From Ecdyonurus torrentis (Eukaryota; Arthropoda; Insecta; Ephemeroptera; Heptageniidae): DNA of 64,000 nt. The notes beneath the pieces are model-generated. The model saw nothing but the letters and a program-made list of their open reading frames with translations, did no database searches and was not told where the DNA came from. The position numbers and the translations under genes are program-made. Positions 11,979 to 23,985 of this stretch are shown in pieces; the first letter of the stretch is position 1, and each line of letters begins with the position of its first letter. Location: NCBI GenBank assembly GCA_949318235.1, contig OX439135.1, positions 27,722,587 to 27,786,586 on the forward strand, in the 5' to 3' direction.

Positions 11979-12350
11979 TGTGACAACCTTCTCAATAAAT
12001 ATCATATCAATAATGTGCTTATGTGTTACATTATGTAGAAATGCATACGATGCATTATTCGGGAGTGCGTGTCGTGCGGGACACGGTGCGCACAAGAGAG
12101 TCTTGGCTTGGCTTTGGCCAAGGCAAGAGCCTCTACACAATATTGTACTTATACCAATAGTGAATAAATAGTGTTAATATAATCAACGTGTATAATTCAC
12201 TATAATCTCATCCACCACCACCAGCCATCCATCTATCGTCATTATAATTATAAGTGACGTCAGTCCCCAGTCTATCTATAGACCGTCACATAACCGTGAT
12301 TGAGACAATAGATTGTCACACGTGACGTCAGTCTCCAATTGTCCGTCACA
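11979..12350 (+). repeat. 5' LTR of copy 2 (372 bp)
   Basis: TGTGACAACC to CCGTCACA. Same structure as copy 1 and collinear without indels. Positions 11992-12044 (53 bp) are absent from the 3' LTR. Confidence 0.88.
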
Positions 12351-12352
12351 TA

Positions 12353-12381
12353 TGGTGTCAGAAGTGATTCGAATCTACACG
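12353..12381 (+). other. Primer binding site, tRNA-Leu type
   Basis: TGGTGTCAGAAGTGATTCG two bases after the 5' LTR, as in copies 1 and 3. Confidence 0.7.
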
Positions 12382-14388
12382 CCCGAAAGCTGGACCACAA
12401 ACTGAATCGCAGAAGAGCCGCAGAATAGCCACTAAAATTGATACGTATTCCTGTGAGTAATCTTAATCGTCGCAGAAGAAAAGAAGAATTAAAAGAAAGT
12501 GGTGTCGTGGATAAAGGTATTTTATTTCTTGCACAGACATTAATATTTTCAAGTTAAAATATATTCAGTGCAATAACTGCTGCACAAATATTTCATTTAT
12601 TTGGTGCATTCGTCCAGATAATAAACCCCAGGATTTTTGAAGACTCGGTAGCAGAGAACTGCCCAGCAGCCGATATTGGAGCCACACATCCTGAGAAGAG
12701 CGAGAAAACGTGCTATTCAACATTGACGTGGACCACACCAGGAGCAGCCTAAGAAGAGGACAAAAGAGCCCAATGTGTATTCTTTTTCAGTTCATTCTTT
12801 TAACATGAATAGTTGTAGAATGATTAAAAAATAAAATAATTATGTAATTTTATTCTTTAAAACTAACAATCAATTTTAAATTTTATAATAATAAATGGGT
12901 ATATATTATAAATTAAAGGTTATTAAAACAAATTTCAATTCTGATTTATTATAAAATGTATGAGGTTAAGAAATAATTTCCAATTATTGATCTAAATCAA
13001 TAAATATAATTGTTGTATCATCATTAATAATTTCCGCAGGAAATTAAAAAAAATGTTAATTTTGCAAATTCAATTTTCTAGAACGGAAATGCATTTCTTT
13101 ATGTATAAAATGCACAACGCACTAAAAAATGATCTTTTAAACTGTGCTGTTTCAGCATTTTTAAAAACATGTGTTCATCTAAAATTCAATGTCAACAAAA
13201 AAAAATTAGCAATGTTATAATTATGCAAATAATTGTAAAAGTTTAATTGCGCGGTTTGTTAAGTACATCAATTAAAGTAGAAAATAATAAGTTGAATTTA
13301 TATAAAATGTTTATAGTAAGTAAAAATGTCTGCAACATGAAACTAAAATAAAAATTAAATAAACTAAAAAACACAGTACAGCCATAATAAAGTATACATG
13401 GTACAGTTTAATCAATGCATGTGTATATCTCATGAATTAAAAATGGAAAAATTATCTGTCATCCTATGGAAAAAGTGCTAGGTTGATATTTTTTTGGCCG
13501 GAATATTAAATCTAGTGTTAATATAATCCATATTGAGGAAAAGCAATTAATTGTTTAAAAGGTAAAGATTTTTAGGGTGTTTTACTTTGCCTTATAAATG
13601 AAAATGCACAATACTCATAATGGAATTTGACCATTAATTTTTCATGAGTATAGCCCTAATCATAAGAGAGCTATTGTTTTTGGACTTTCATAAGAAAGTA
13701 TAAAGTTTAATTGTAATTAAGGAAAGTAAATTGATTTCGCAAGTCGACATGCAATAAAAATCAATTGAAAAATTCTTAAGGAGGAGAGGAACAGGCATTA
13801 TAGTTTCAGGAGTAGCTAACCTAATTCAGAACTCTTGAACCTTGAATCAAAAAACAATTAACGAATATTAACCCAGGTTGCCAATAGAATAGTTCTAATA
13901 AATAATATAAAAATATCACGTGGAAAATAATATAATGAATGATATTATAATACAATTAAATAATAACGCAGCGCTAGCGAAATATGAAGAAGTGTGTAAG
14001 TTGGTACACTACACATAATATATACATATGCAACGAAATGCATGATAAGCTTATTTTAAAGCAATTTTATAATGAATGAATAATAATACTGGCGCCCCAT
14101 GAAATAAGATTCTTACGGAGTAATGAGAATCTTCAAGAATAAATAATATACCGATATATGCATAAATGCGAAAACATATCGGAATGATCTACGATGAAAT
14201 GCAATAAATGAACTACGATGATATACGACGAAATATTATATGCACGTGATAAAAATAATATAACATCATAAATAATAACATAATTAATGACTGAACTGTA
14301 CTATTTAATTTCAAAGAATAAAAATAATTATAATAAAACAAATAATATTTGAAATTTTATGATATAAATACATAATAATAATAATATT
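12382..14388 (+). other. Non-coding internal region of LTR element, 5' and middle parts
   Basis: About 2 kb without a credible reading frame. The first ~390 bp is GC-richer and leader-like. CCTGTGAGTAAT (near 12450) and TTTCTTGCACAG (12524-12535) resemble a splice donor and acceptor. From about 12780 the sequence is strongly AT-rich and intron-like. The possible donor at 12771 reads CAATGTGT here but CGGTGTGT in copies 1 and 3. Confidence 0.5.
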
Positions 14389-14604
14389 TTGCATTGTATA
14401 CAGTCACCTAATCATTCTGCAACTGTTCATGTGATTAGGATAAAACTGCTATATATAAGAATTACATACTGTGTTCTTGAATTTCAGAGCAACGTAGAAA
14501 ACAACGCAGACAGCCGCAGCAACATTTTCAAGAAATACATCAACCCTATAACTATTAGACGACATAAGAAGATACAACAAGATTTAAATAGCTATTGTTT
14601 TTAA
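14389..14604 (+). other. Exon-like island / small ORF (71 codons) in LTR element
   Basis: Not recognised. The frame encodes 71 residues. The part after 14488 is the less AT-rich stretch and follows TTCTTGAATTTCAG, a good splice-acceptor shape. Its product would be hydrophilic and basic (…NIFKKYINPITIRRHKKIQQ…). It ends at TAA. It may be a remnant exon of a lost gene or captured host exon, or chance. The duplicate at 23158 is too recent to test for selection. Confidence 0.3.
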
Positions 14605-15201
14605 TCATATTATTATTGTAAAGGTATTTGCAGAGGGTATAAGGTTATTTTTAAAAATGTCAAATACTTAGAATATATAGTATTAAATAAATCCAAATTA
14701 TCATTATCAATAAAAAAAATTGTTATCTTAAATACGAACTTAAACTTTTATAAATAAAATATATCAAATTAAAATCTTATAATGTTAAAAAAGATATTTT
14801 ACATTGAAATATTTGTAAGGTATAAAAAAAATCATATATTGTTAACGTTAAAAAAAAAAGTGTATTCAAGCAATATTATACAGAATATATTATTAAGTTA
14901 CAAAGGTCAAATTAAAAAATGCAACATTGCATATAATGCAACTATACAATTAAAATATTTTGCACATGTAATAAACATTTAACATAATTATATATGCTAT
15001 AATCATAAAGTGTATAATAAAAATTAAATCATTTTATCAAGTAAATTTCAGAGAAATAAAAATAATGTTATTTTAAAGTTGATTCTTATAAAATAAAAAT
15101 GCAATGTCTAAATTTTTGTTAAACAAAACAATATTGTAAACATAATGTAACAACTCTTTAAATTTTACATATACAATATTACATGAGGGCATGTAATTTT
15201 T
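14605..15201 (+). other. AT-rich non-coding 3' internal region of LTR element
   Basis: Very AT-rich, with poly-A and poly-T runs. A 66-codon open frame at 14782-14982 is broken by an indel in copy 3 and is judged chance. Nothing else recognisable. Confidence 0.6.
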
Positions 15202-15213
15202 AAAAGAAGGGGG
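15202..15213 (+). other. Polypurine tract of copy 2
   Basis: AAAAGAAGGGGG, twelve purines, four bases (TATA) before the 3' LTR. This is the expected site for plus-strand priming. Confidence 0.75.
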
Positions 15214-15217
15214 TATA

Positions 15218-15536
15218 TATGACAACCTTCATACGATGCATTATTCGGGAGTGCGTGTCGTGCGGGACACGGTGCGCACAAGAGAGTCTTGGCTTGGCTT
15301 CGGCCAAGGCAAGAGCCTCTACACAATATTGTACTTATACCAATAGTGAATAAATAGTGTTAATATAATCAACGTGTATAATTCACTATAATCTCATCCA
15401 CCACCACCAGCCATCCATCTATCGTCATTATAATTATAAGTGACGTCAGTCCCCAGTCTATCTATAGACCGTCACATAACCGTGATTGAGACAATAGATT
15501 GTCACACGTGACGTCAGTCTCCAATTGTCCGTCACA
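15218..15536 (+). repeat. 3' LTR of copy 2 (319 bp)
   Basis: TATGACAACC to CCGTCACA. It matches the 5' LTR except for a 53-bp absence after AACCTTC, the first-base-pair change TG to TA, and scattered substitutions. One of these turns the hairpin loop GGCTTTGGCC into GGCTTCGGCC. Confidence 0.87.
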
Positions 15537-15610
15537 CCACTGACTATCAACTTGACTTTAGTTATGTATGTGGTAGATAAGTGACACCATCACTGACTAC
15601 CAACTTGATT
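15537..15610 (+). repeat. Sat53 fragment between LTR element and Sat341 (74 bp)
   Basis: The remainder of the interrupted monomer plus a partial one (TTATGTATGTGGTAGATAAG). It matches the uninterrupted sequence at 3344-3417. Confidence 0.9.
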
Positions 15611-18102
15611 CATCACTTTTTTTCAAAACCGCAACTTTCCATCTCAATTAGAACTCGAGTACCAAAATTTTTTTTTCTTCATATGGGCTACAATGCTATA
15701 GACTTCGGTAAGAAAATACTAAAAATCTCAAAAACTAAAAAAGTTTTTTTTTTTGCGACTTAAGTGTAATAAACTTTTCATAAGACATTTTAAAGTGATA
15801 CATTGCAGTTCAAACCGTAAGTCTGTAGCATTATTAGTTTCTGAGATATCATCAAAAATCGTTTTCAGAATCTGAATAACACAATTTTTTTGGAAAAATT
15901 ATTTTTCTCAATTTTGTTTCTAGAAGTGAGTTTAGTACTATAGAGCATTTTGCATTACTTTATTTCAAAACTGCAACTTTCCATCTCAATTAGAACTCGA
16001 GTTACAAACTTTTTTTTTCTTCATATTGGCTACAATGCTATAGACTTCGGTAAGAAAATACTAAAATTCTCAAAAACTGAGAAAGTTTTATTTTTTGCGA
16101 CTTAAGTGTATTAAACTTTTCATAAGACATTTCAAAGTAATACATTTTAGTTCAAACCGTAAGTCTGTAGCATTATTAGTTTCTGAGATATCATCAAAAA
16201 TCGTTTTCAGTATCTGAAAAACACAATTTTTTTGGAAAAACTATTTTTCTCAATTTGGTTCTAGAGGTAAATTTAGTACTATAGAGCGTTTTGCATCAAT
16301 TTATTTCAAAACTGCAACATTCCATCTCAATAAGAACTCGAGTAACAAACTTTTTTTTTTCTTCATATGGGCTACAATTAGAGCTGTAAAAAACTCGACA
16401 TATTTTTAGCCCGGGCTGAAATTTTTTAGCCCGGTTTGACTTGAAACCTTGGTTTAGCTTGAAATCGAGCTTAAACTCGAAAAACGAGCTAAAGCTCGGA
16501 AAGCTCGATATTTGAGCCGAAGTTTAAAAACGAGCTTTCGAGCCTATGAAGAATAAAGCTCGATTTTCATTATAAAAAAATTGTTTTTAAAGGTTAAAAT
16601 TCATAAATAAAATAAAATAATTTTTAAAAATATTTTAAACAGCTCATTTTGCATAATAGAATATTAAAAATGTCATTTTAAACACAAATTACAAACATTT
16701 TTTTCTATGCATTCTTCAAAAATTGTGCTTTAGCTCGAATTATTTTCAAAAAATCGATTTTTTCACGAGTCATTTACGAGCTGAACTCAAAAAAGCTCGT
16801 TTTCGAGCTAAAAGCTCGAAACCCGGGTTTACCATTTTCAAAAAAACGAGCACCCGAAGATTTTGGCCCGGGCGGGTGCCCGAACCGGTTTAAATTTACA
16901 GCTCTAGCTACAATGCTATAAATTTCGGTAAGAAAACACTAAAATTTTCAAAAACTGAGACAGTTTTATTTTTTGCGACTAAAGTGTAATAAAGTTTTCA
17001 AAAGACATTTCAAAATGATAAATTTCAGTTCAAACCGCAAGTCTGTAGCATTATTAGTTTCTGAGATATCATCAAAAATCGTTTTCAGAATCTGAAAAAC
17101 ATAATTTTTTTCAATTTTTTTTTCTCAATTTTGTTTCTAGAGGTTATTTTAGTACTATAGAGCGCTTTGCATCACTTTATTTTTAAACCGCAACTTTCCA
17201 TCTCAATTAGAACTCGAGTTACAAACTTTTTTCTCTTTCATATGGGCTACAATGCTATAGACTTCGGTAAGAAAATACGAAAATTCTCAAAAACTGAGAA
17301 AGTTTTATTTTTTTCAACTAAAGTGTAATAAACTCTTCATAAGACATTTCAAAGTGATACATTCAGTTTAAACCGTAAGTCTGTAGCAATATTAGTTTCT
17401 GAGATATCATCAAAAATCGTTTTCAGAATCTGAGAAACACAATTTTTTTGGAAAAATAATTTTTCTTATTTTGTTCTAGAGGTGAATTTAGTACTATAGA
17501 ATGTTTTGCATCACTTTATTTAAAAACCGCAACTTTCCATCTTAATTGGAACTCGAGTTACAAACTTTTTTTTTCTTCAAATGGGCTACAATGCTATAGA
17601 CTTCATTAAGAAAATACTAAAATTCTCAAAAACTGAGAAAGTTTTATTTTTTGCGACTAAAGTGTAATAAACTTTTCATAAGACATTTCAAAGTGATACA
17701 TTTCAGTTCAAACCCTAAGTCTGTAGTATTATTAGTTTCTGAGATATCATCAAAAATCGTTTTCAGAATCTGAAAAACACAATTTTTTTAGAAAAATTAT
17801 TTTTCTCAATTTTGTTTCTAGAGGTAAATTTAGTACTATAGAGCGTTTTGCATCACTTTATTTCCAAACTGCAACTTTCCATCTCAATTAGAACTCGAGT
17901 AACAAACTTTTTTTTTTCTTCATATGGGCTACAATGCTATAGACTTCGCTAGGAAAATAATAAAATTCTCAAAAACTGAAAAAGTTTAATTTTTGACAAC
18001 TAAAGTGTAATAAACTCTTCATAAGACAATTCAAAGTGATACATTTCAGTTCAAACTGCAAGTCTGTAGCATTATTAGTTTCTGAGATATCATCAAAAAT
18101 CG
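15611..18102 (+). repeat. Sat341 block 4 (251 bp + 5 monomers) with MITE inside
   Basis: 2492 bp in total. Removing the 528-bp MITE and its 8-bp duplication leaves 1956 bp, or 251 + 5 x 341. Standard entry and exit junctions. Confidence 0.92.
16379..16906. mobile_element. hAT-type MITE, copy 1 (528 bp)
   Basis: Perfect 12-bp terminal inverted repeats TAGAGCTGTAAA/TTTACAGCTCTA. An 8-bp target duplication GCTACAAT lies at 16371-16378 and 16907-16914. No transposase frame. At least eleven AGCTCG/CGAGCT hexamers cluster towards both ends, and GC-rich CCCGGG segments lie near each end. The 8-bp duplication, TAG…CTA ends and repeated subterminal motif fit the hAT superfamily. The intact target is preserved at 4176-4183. 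Confidence 0.9.
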
Positions 18103-19561
18103 TGACGCCATCACTGACTATTATTTTGATTTTAGTAGTTTATGAAGTAGATAAGTGACGCCATCACTGACTACCAACTTGATTTTAGTGTTGTATGAAG
18201 TAGATAAGTGACGTCATCACTGACCATCAACTTGACCTTTGTTGTGTATGAAGTAGATATGTGACGTCATCACTGACTATCATCTTGACTTTAATAGTTT
18301 ATGAAGGAGATAATTTACGCCATCACTGACTATCAACTTGACTTTAGTAGTGTATGGAAAAGATAAGTGAAGTCATCACTGACTATTAACTTGACTTTAT
18401 TGGTATATGAAGTAGATAAGTGACGCAATCACTGACTATCATCTTGACTTTAGTAGTGTATGAAGTAGAAAAGTGACGTCATCACTGACTATAAATTTTA
18501 GTTTAGTTCTGTATGAAGTAGATAAGTGACGTCATGACTGACTATCAACTTGTCTTTAGTAGTGTATGAAGTAAATATGTGACGTCCTTACTGACTATCA
18601 TCTTGACTTTAGTAGAGTATGAAGTAGATATGTGACGTCATCTCTGACTATCAACTTGACTTTAGTAGTGTATGAAGCAGATGAGTGACGTCATCACTAA
18701 TTATCATCTTGACTTTAGTTTTGTATGAAGTAGATAAGTGACGTTATTACTTAATTTCATCTTGACTTTTGTAGTGTATGAAGTAGATAAGTGACGTCAT
18801 CACTGACAATCAACTTGACTTTAGTAGTTTATAAAGTAGATAAGTGACGTCATCACTGACTATTAACTTGTCTTTAGTAGTGTATGAAGCATATATGTGA
18901 CGTCATCACTGACTATCATTTTGACTTTAGTAGTGTATAAGGTAGATATGTGACGTTATTACTGACTATCAACTTGTCTTTAGTAGTGTATGAAATAGAT
19001 AAGTGATGTCATCACTTACTATCAACTTGATTTTCGTAGTGTATGAAGTAGAATTGCAACGTCAACACTGACTATCAATTTGACTTTAGTAGTGTATGAA
19101 GTAGATAAGTGACGTCATCACTGTCTGTAAACTTGACTTTAGTTGTGTATGAAGTAGATATGTGACGTTATCACTGACTATCATCTTGTTTAAGTTGTGT
19201 ATAAAGTATATAACTGACATCATTACTGACTATCAACTTGACTTTAGTTGTGTATTAAGTAGATATATGACGTCATTACTAACGATCAACTTGACTTTAG
19301 TAGTGTATGAAGTAAAAATGCAACGTCATCATTAAATATCAATTCGACTTTAGTAGTGTATGAAGTAGATAAGTGACGTCATCACTGACTATCAATTTGA
19401 GTTTAGTTTTGTATGAAGTAGATAAGTGACGTCATCACTAACTTTCAACTTGACTTTAGTAGTGTATGAAGTAGATAAGTGACGTCACCACTGACTATCA
19501 ACTTGACTTAAGTTATGTATGTGGTAGATGAGTGACACCATTACCGACTACCAACTTGATT
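18103..19561 (+). repeat. Sat53 array, block f (~27.5 monomers)
   Basis: 53-bp monomers paralogous to block d, with about five monomers (~264 bp) missing near 19256 where TATTAAGTAGATAT jumps ahead. Confidence 0.92.
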
Positions 19562-20152
19562 CATCACTTTATTTCAAAACCGCAACTTTCAATCTCAATT
19601 AGAACTCGAGTAACAAACTTTTTTTTCTTCATATCAGCTACAATGCTATAGACTTCGGTAAGAAAACACTAAAATTTTCAAAAACTAAGAAAGTTTTGTT
19701 TTTGCGACTAAAGTGTAATAAACTTTTCATCAAAAATTTCAAAGTGATAAATTTCAGTTCAAACCGCAAGTCTGTAGCATTATTAGTTTCTGAGATATCA
19801 TCAAAAATCGTTTTCAGAATCTGAAAAATACAATTTGTTTTGAATAATTATTTTTCTCAATTTTGTTTCTAGAGGTAAATGTAGTACTATAGAGCGTTTT
19901 GCATCACTTTATTTCAAAACTGCAACTTTCCATCTCAATTAGAACTCAAGTAATAAACTTTTTTTTTCTTCATATGGGCTACAATGCTATAGACTTCGCT
20001 AAGAAAATAATAAAATTCTCAAAAACTGAAGAAGTTTAATTTTTGACAACTAAAGTGTTATAAACTCTTCATAAGATAATTCAAAGTGATACATTTCAGT
20101 TCAAACTGCAAGTCTGTAGCATTATTAGTTTCTGAGATATCATCAAAAATCG
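19562..20152 (+). repeat. Sat341 block 5 (251 bp + 1 monomer)
   Basis: 591 bp, paralogue of block 3, standard junctions. Confidence 0.92.
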
Positions 20153-20747
20153 TGACGCCATCACCGACTATTATTTTGATTTTAGTATTGTATGAAGTAG
20201 ATAAGTGACGTCATCACTGACTATTAACTTGACTATAGTTGTGTATGAAGTAGATATGTGACGTCATCACTAACTATCATCTTGAGTTTAGTTGTGTATA
20301 AAGTAGATATGTGACGTTATCATTAACTATCTACTAGTATTTAGTGGCGTAAGAAGCAGATATGTGACTTCATCACTGACTATCATCTTTACTTTAATAG
20401 TTTATGAAGGAGATAAGTTACGCCATCACTGACTATCAACTTGACTTTAGTAATGTATGGAAAAAATAAGTGCCGCAATCACTGACTATCAACTTGATTT
20501 TAGTAGTGTATGAAGTAGAAATGCAACGTCATCACTAAATATCAATTTGACTTCAGTAGTGTATGAAGTAGATAAGTGACAACATCACTGACTATCAATT
20601 TGAGTTTAGTTGTGTATGAAGTAGATAAGTGACGTCATCACTAACAATCAACTTGTCTTTAGTAGTGTATGAAGTAGATATGTGACGTCATCACTGACTA
20701 TCATCTTGACTTTAGTAGTGTATGAAGTAGATAAGTGACGTCATCAC
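20153..20747 (+). repeat. Sat53 array, block g (~11 monomers)
   Basis: Paralogue of block e, retaining the 12 bp that block e lost. It ends at the LTR element. Confidence 0.92.
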
Positions 20748-21119
20748 TGTGACAACCTTCTCAATAAATATCATATCAATAATGTGCTTATGTGTTACAT
20801 TATGTAGAAATGCATACGATGCATTATTCGGGAGTGCGTGTCGTGCGGGACACGGTGCGCACAAGAGAGTCTTGGCTTGGCTTTGGCCAAGGCAAGAGCC
20901 TCTACACAATATTGTACTTATACCAATAGTGAATAAATAGTGTTAATATAATCAACGTGTATAATTCACTATAATCTCATCCACCACCACCAGCCATCCA
21001 TCTATCGTCATTATAATTATAAGTGACGTCAGTCCCCAGTCTATCTATAGACCGTCACATAACCGTGATTGAGACAATAGATTGTCACACGTGACGTCAG
21101 TCTCCAATTGTCCGTCACA
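20748..21119 (+). repeat. 5' LTR of copy 3 (372 bp)
   Basis: TGTGACAACC to CCGTCACA, same length as the other 5' LTRs. Confidence 0.88.
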
Positions 21120-21121
21120 TA

Positions 21122-21150
21122 TGGTGTCAGAAGTGATTCGAATCTACACG
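21122..21150 (+). other. Primer binding site, tRNA-Leu type
   Basis: TGGTGTCAGAAGTGATTCG two bases after the 5' LTR. Confidence 0.7.
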
Positions 21151-23157
21151 CCCGAAAGCTGGACCACAAACTGAATCGCAGAAGAGCTGCAGAATAGCCA
21201 CTAAAATTGATACGTATTCCTGTGAGTAATCTTAATCGTCGCAGAAGAAAAGAAGAATTAAAAGAAAGTGGTGTCGTGGATAAAGGTATTTTATTTCTTG
21301 CACAGACATTAATATTTTCAAGTTAAAATATATTCAGTGCAATAACTGCTGCACAAATATTTCATTTATTTGGTGCATTCGTCCAGATAATAAACCCCAG
21401 GATTTTTGAAGACTCGGTAGCAGAGAACTGCCCAGCAGCCGATATTGGAGCCACACATCCTGAGAAGAGCGAGAAAACGTGCTATTCAACATTGACGTGG
21501 ACCACACCAGGAGCAGCCTAAGAAGAGGACAAAAGAGCCCGGTGTGTATTCTTTTTCAGTTCATTCTTTTAACATGAATAGTTGTAGAATGATTATAAAA
21601 TAAAATAATTATGTAATTTTATTCTTTAAAACTAACAATCAATTTTAAATTTTATAATAATAAATGGGTATATATTATAAATTAAAGGTTATTAAAACAA
21701 ATTTCAATTCTGATTTATTATAAAATGTATGAGGTTAAGAAATAATTTCCAATTATTGATCTAAATCAATAAATATAATTGTTGTATCATCATTAATAAT
21801 TTCCGCAGGAAATTAAAAAAAATGTTAATTTTGCAAATTCAATTTTCTAGAACGGAAATGCATTTCTTTATGTATAAAATGCACAACGCACTAAAAAATG
21901 ATCTTTTAAACTGTGCTGTTTCAGCATTTTTAAAAACATGTGTTCATCTAAAATTCAATGTCAACAAAAAAAAATTAGCAATGTTATAATTATGCAAATA
22001 ATTGTAAAAGTTTAATTGCGCGGTTTGTTAAGTACATCAATTAAAGTAGAAAATAATAAGCTGAATTTATATAAAATGTTTATAGTAAGTAAAAATGTCT
22101 GCAACATGAAACTAAAATAAAAATTAAATAAACTAAAAAACACAGTACAGCCATAATAAAGTATACATGGTACAGTTTAATCAATGCATGTGTATATCTC
22201 ATGAATTTAAAATGGAAAAATTATCTGTCATCCTATGGAAAAAGTGCTAGGTTGATATTTTTTTGGCCGGAATATTAAATCTAGTGTTAATATAATTCAT
22301 ATTGAGGAAAAGCAATTAATTGTTTAAAAGGTAAAGATTTTTAGGGTGTTTTACTTTGCCTTATAAATGAAAATGCACAATACTCATAATGGAATTTGAC
22401 CATTAATTTTTCATGAGTATAGCCCTAATCATAAGAGAGCTATTGTTTTTGGACTTTCATAAGAAAGTATAAAGTTTAATTGTAATTAAGGAAAGTAAAT
22501 TGATTTCGCAAGTCGACATGCAATAAAAATCAATTGAAAAATTCTTAAGGAGGAGAGGAACAGGCATTATAGTTTCAGGAGTAGCTAACCTAATTCAGAA
22601 CTCTTGAACCTTGAATCAAAAAACAATTAACGAATATTAACCCAGGTTGCCAATAGAATAGTTCTAATAAATAATATAAAAATATCACGTGGAAAATAAT
22701 ATAATGAATGATATTATAATACAATTAAATAATAACGCAGCGCTAGCGAAATATGAAGAAGTGTGTAAGTTGGTACACTACACATAATATATACATATGC
22801 AACGAAATGCATGATAAGCTTATTTTAAAGCAATTTTATAATGAATGAATAATAATACTGGCGCCCCATGAAATAAGATTCTTACGGAGTAATGAGAATC
22901 TTCAAGAATAAATAATATACCGATATATGCATAAATGCGAAAACATATCGGAATGATCTACGATGAAATGCAATAAATGAACTACGATGATATACGACGG
23001 AATATTATATGCACGTGATAAAAATAATATAACATCATAAATAATAACATAATTAATGACTGAACTGTACTATTTAATTTCAAAGAATAAAAATAATTAT
23101 AATAAAACAAATAATATTTGAAATTTTATGATATAAATACATAATAATAATAATATT
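21151..23157 (+). other. Non-coding internal region of copy 3, 5' and middle parts
   Basis: Matches 12382-14388 with few substitutions. The possible splice donor retains CGGTGTGT. No credible reading frame. Confidence 0.5.
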
Positions 23158-23373
23158 TTGCATTGTATACAGTCACCTAATCATTCTGCAACTGTTCATG
23201 TGATTAGGATAAAACTGCTATATATAAGAATTACATACTGTGTTCTTGAATTTCAGAGCAACGTAGAAAACAACGCAGACAGCCGCAGCAACATTTTCAA
23301 GAAATACATCAACCCTATAACTATTAGACGACATAAGAAGATACAACAAGATTTAAATAGCTATTGTTTTTAA
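23158..23373 (+). other. Exon-like island / small ORF in LTR element copy 3
   Basis: Same 71-codon frame as at 14389. The acceptor-like TTGAATTTCAG ends at 23256. Not recognised. Confidence 0.3.
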
Positions 23374-23969
23374 TCATATTATTATTGTAAAGGTATTTGC
23401 AGAGGGTATAAGGTTATTTTTAAAAATGTCAAATACTTAGAATATATAGTATTAAATAATTCCAAATTATCATTATCAATAAAAAAAATTGTTATCTTAA
23501 ATACGAACTTAAACTTTTATAAATAAAATATATCAAATTAAAATCTTATAATGTTAAAAAAGATATTTTACATTGAAATATTTGTAAGGTATAAAAAAAA
23601 TCATATATTGTTAACGTTAAAAAAAAAGTGTATTCAAGCAATATTATACAGAATATATTATTAAGTTACAAAGGTCAAATTAAAAAATGCAACATTGCAT
23701 ATAATGCAACTATACAATTAAAATATTTTGCACATGTAATAAACATTTAACATAATTATATATGCTATAATCATAAAGTGTATAATAAAAATTAAATCAT
23801 TTTATCAAGTAAATTTCAGAGAAATAAAAATAATGTTATTTTAAAGTTGATTCTTATAAAATAAAAATGCAATGTCTAAATTTTTGTTAAACAAAACAAT
23901 ATTGTAAACATAATGTAACAACTCTTTAAATTTTACATATACAATATTACATGAGGGCATGTAATTTTT
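23374..23969 (+). other. AT-rich non-coding 3' internal region of copy 3
   Basis: Matches 14605-15201 with small indels in A runs that destroy the chance open frame seen in copy 2. Nothing recognisable. Confidence 0.6.
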
Positions 23970-23981
23970 AAAAGAAGGGGG
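23970..23981 (+). other. Polypurine tract of copy 3
   Basis: AAAAGAAGGGGG four bases before the 3' LTR. Confidence 0.75.
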
Positions 23982-23985
23982 TATA

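Larger units (their letters stand above)
11979..15536 (+). mobile_element. Non-autonomous LTR retrotransposon, copy 2, complete
   Basis: A 3558-bp element: 372-bp 5' LTR, tRNA-Leu-type primer site, ~2.87-kb internal region, polypurine tract, 319-bp 3' LTR. It lies within one Sat53 monomer; the flanks TCAC (5') and CCAC (3') fit a 4-bp target duplication with one substitution. The internal region is AT-rich and stop-dense, with moderately GC-richer stretches at about 12350-12490 and 12600-12775. No retroviral-type domain is recognisable, so mobility would need enzymes from another element. A 4-bp target duplication fits Ty3/gypsy-type integration, but the superfamily cannot be proven without pol. 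Confidence 0.88.
9133..18154 (+). repeat. Large tandem-duplication unit, copy 1 (~9.02 kb)
   Basis: Order: Sat53 block d, Sat341 block 3, Sat53 block e, LTR element, 74 bp of Sat53, Sat341 block 4 with MITE, first Sat53 monomer. The same order and nearly the same sequence recur 8.77 kb downstream. Most of the length difference is about five Sat53 monomers. Confidence 0.85.

Noticed and set aside
14090..14098. TGGCGCCCC, like a tRNA-Lys primer site of a second, nested element
   Set aside because: Only the first eight bases fit, and no LTR-like repeat lies upstream of it.
14782..14982. 66-codon frame in the LTR element
   Set aside because: Extremely AT-rich Lys/Ile/Asn composition, and the copy at about 23551 is broken by an indel in an A run.
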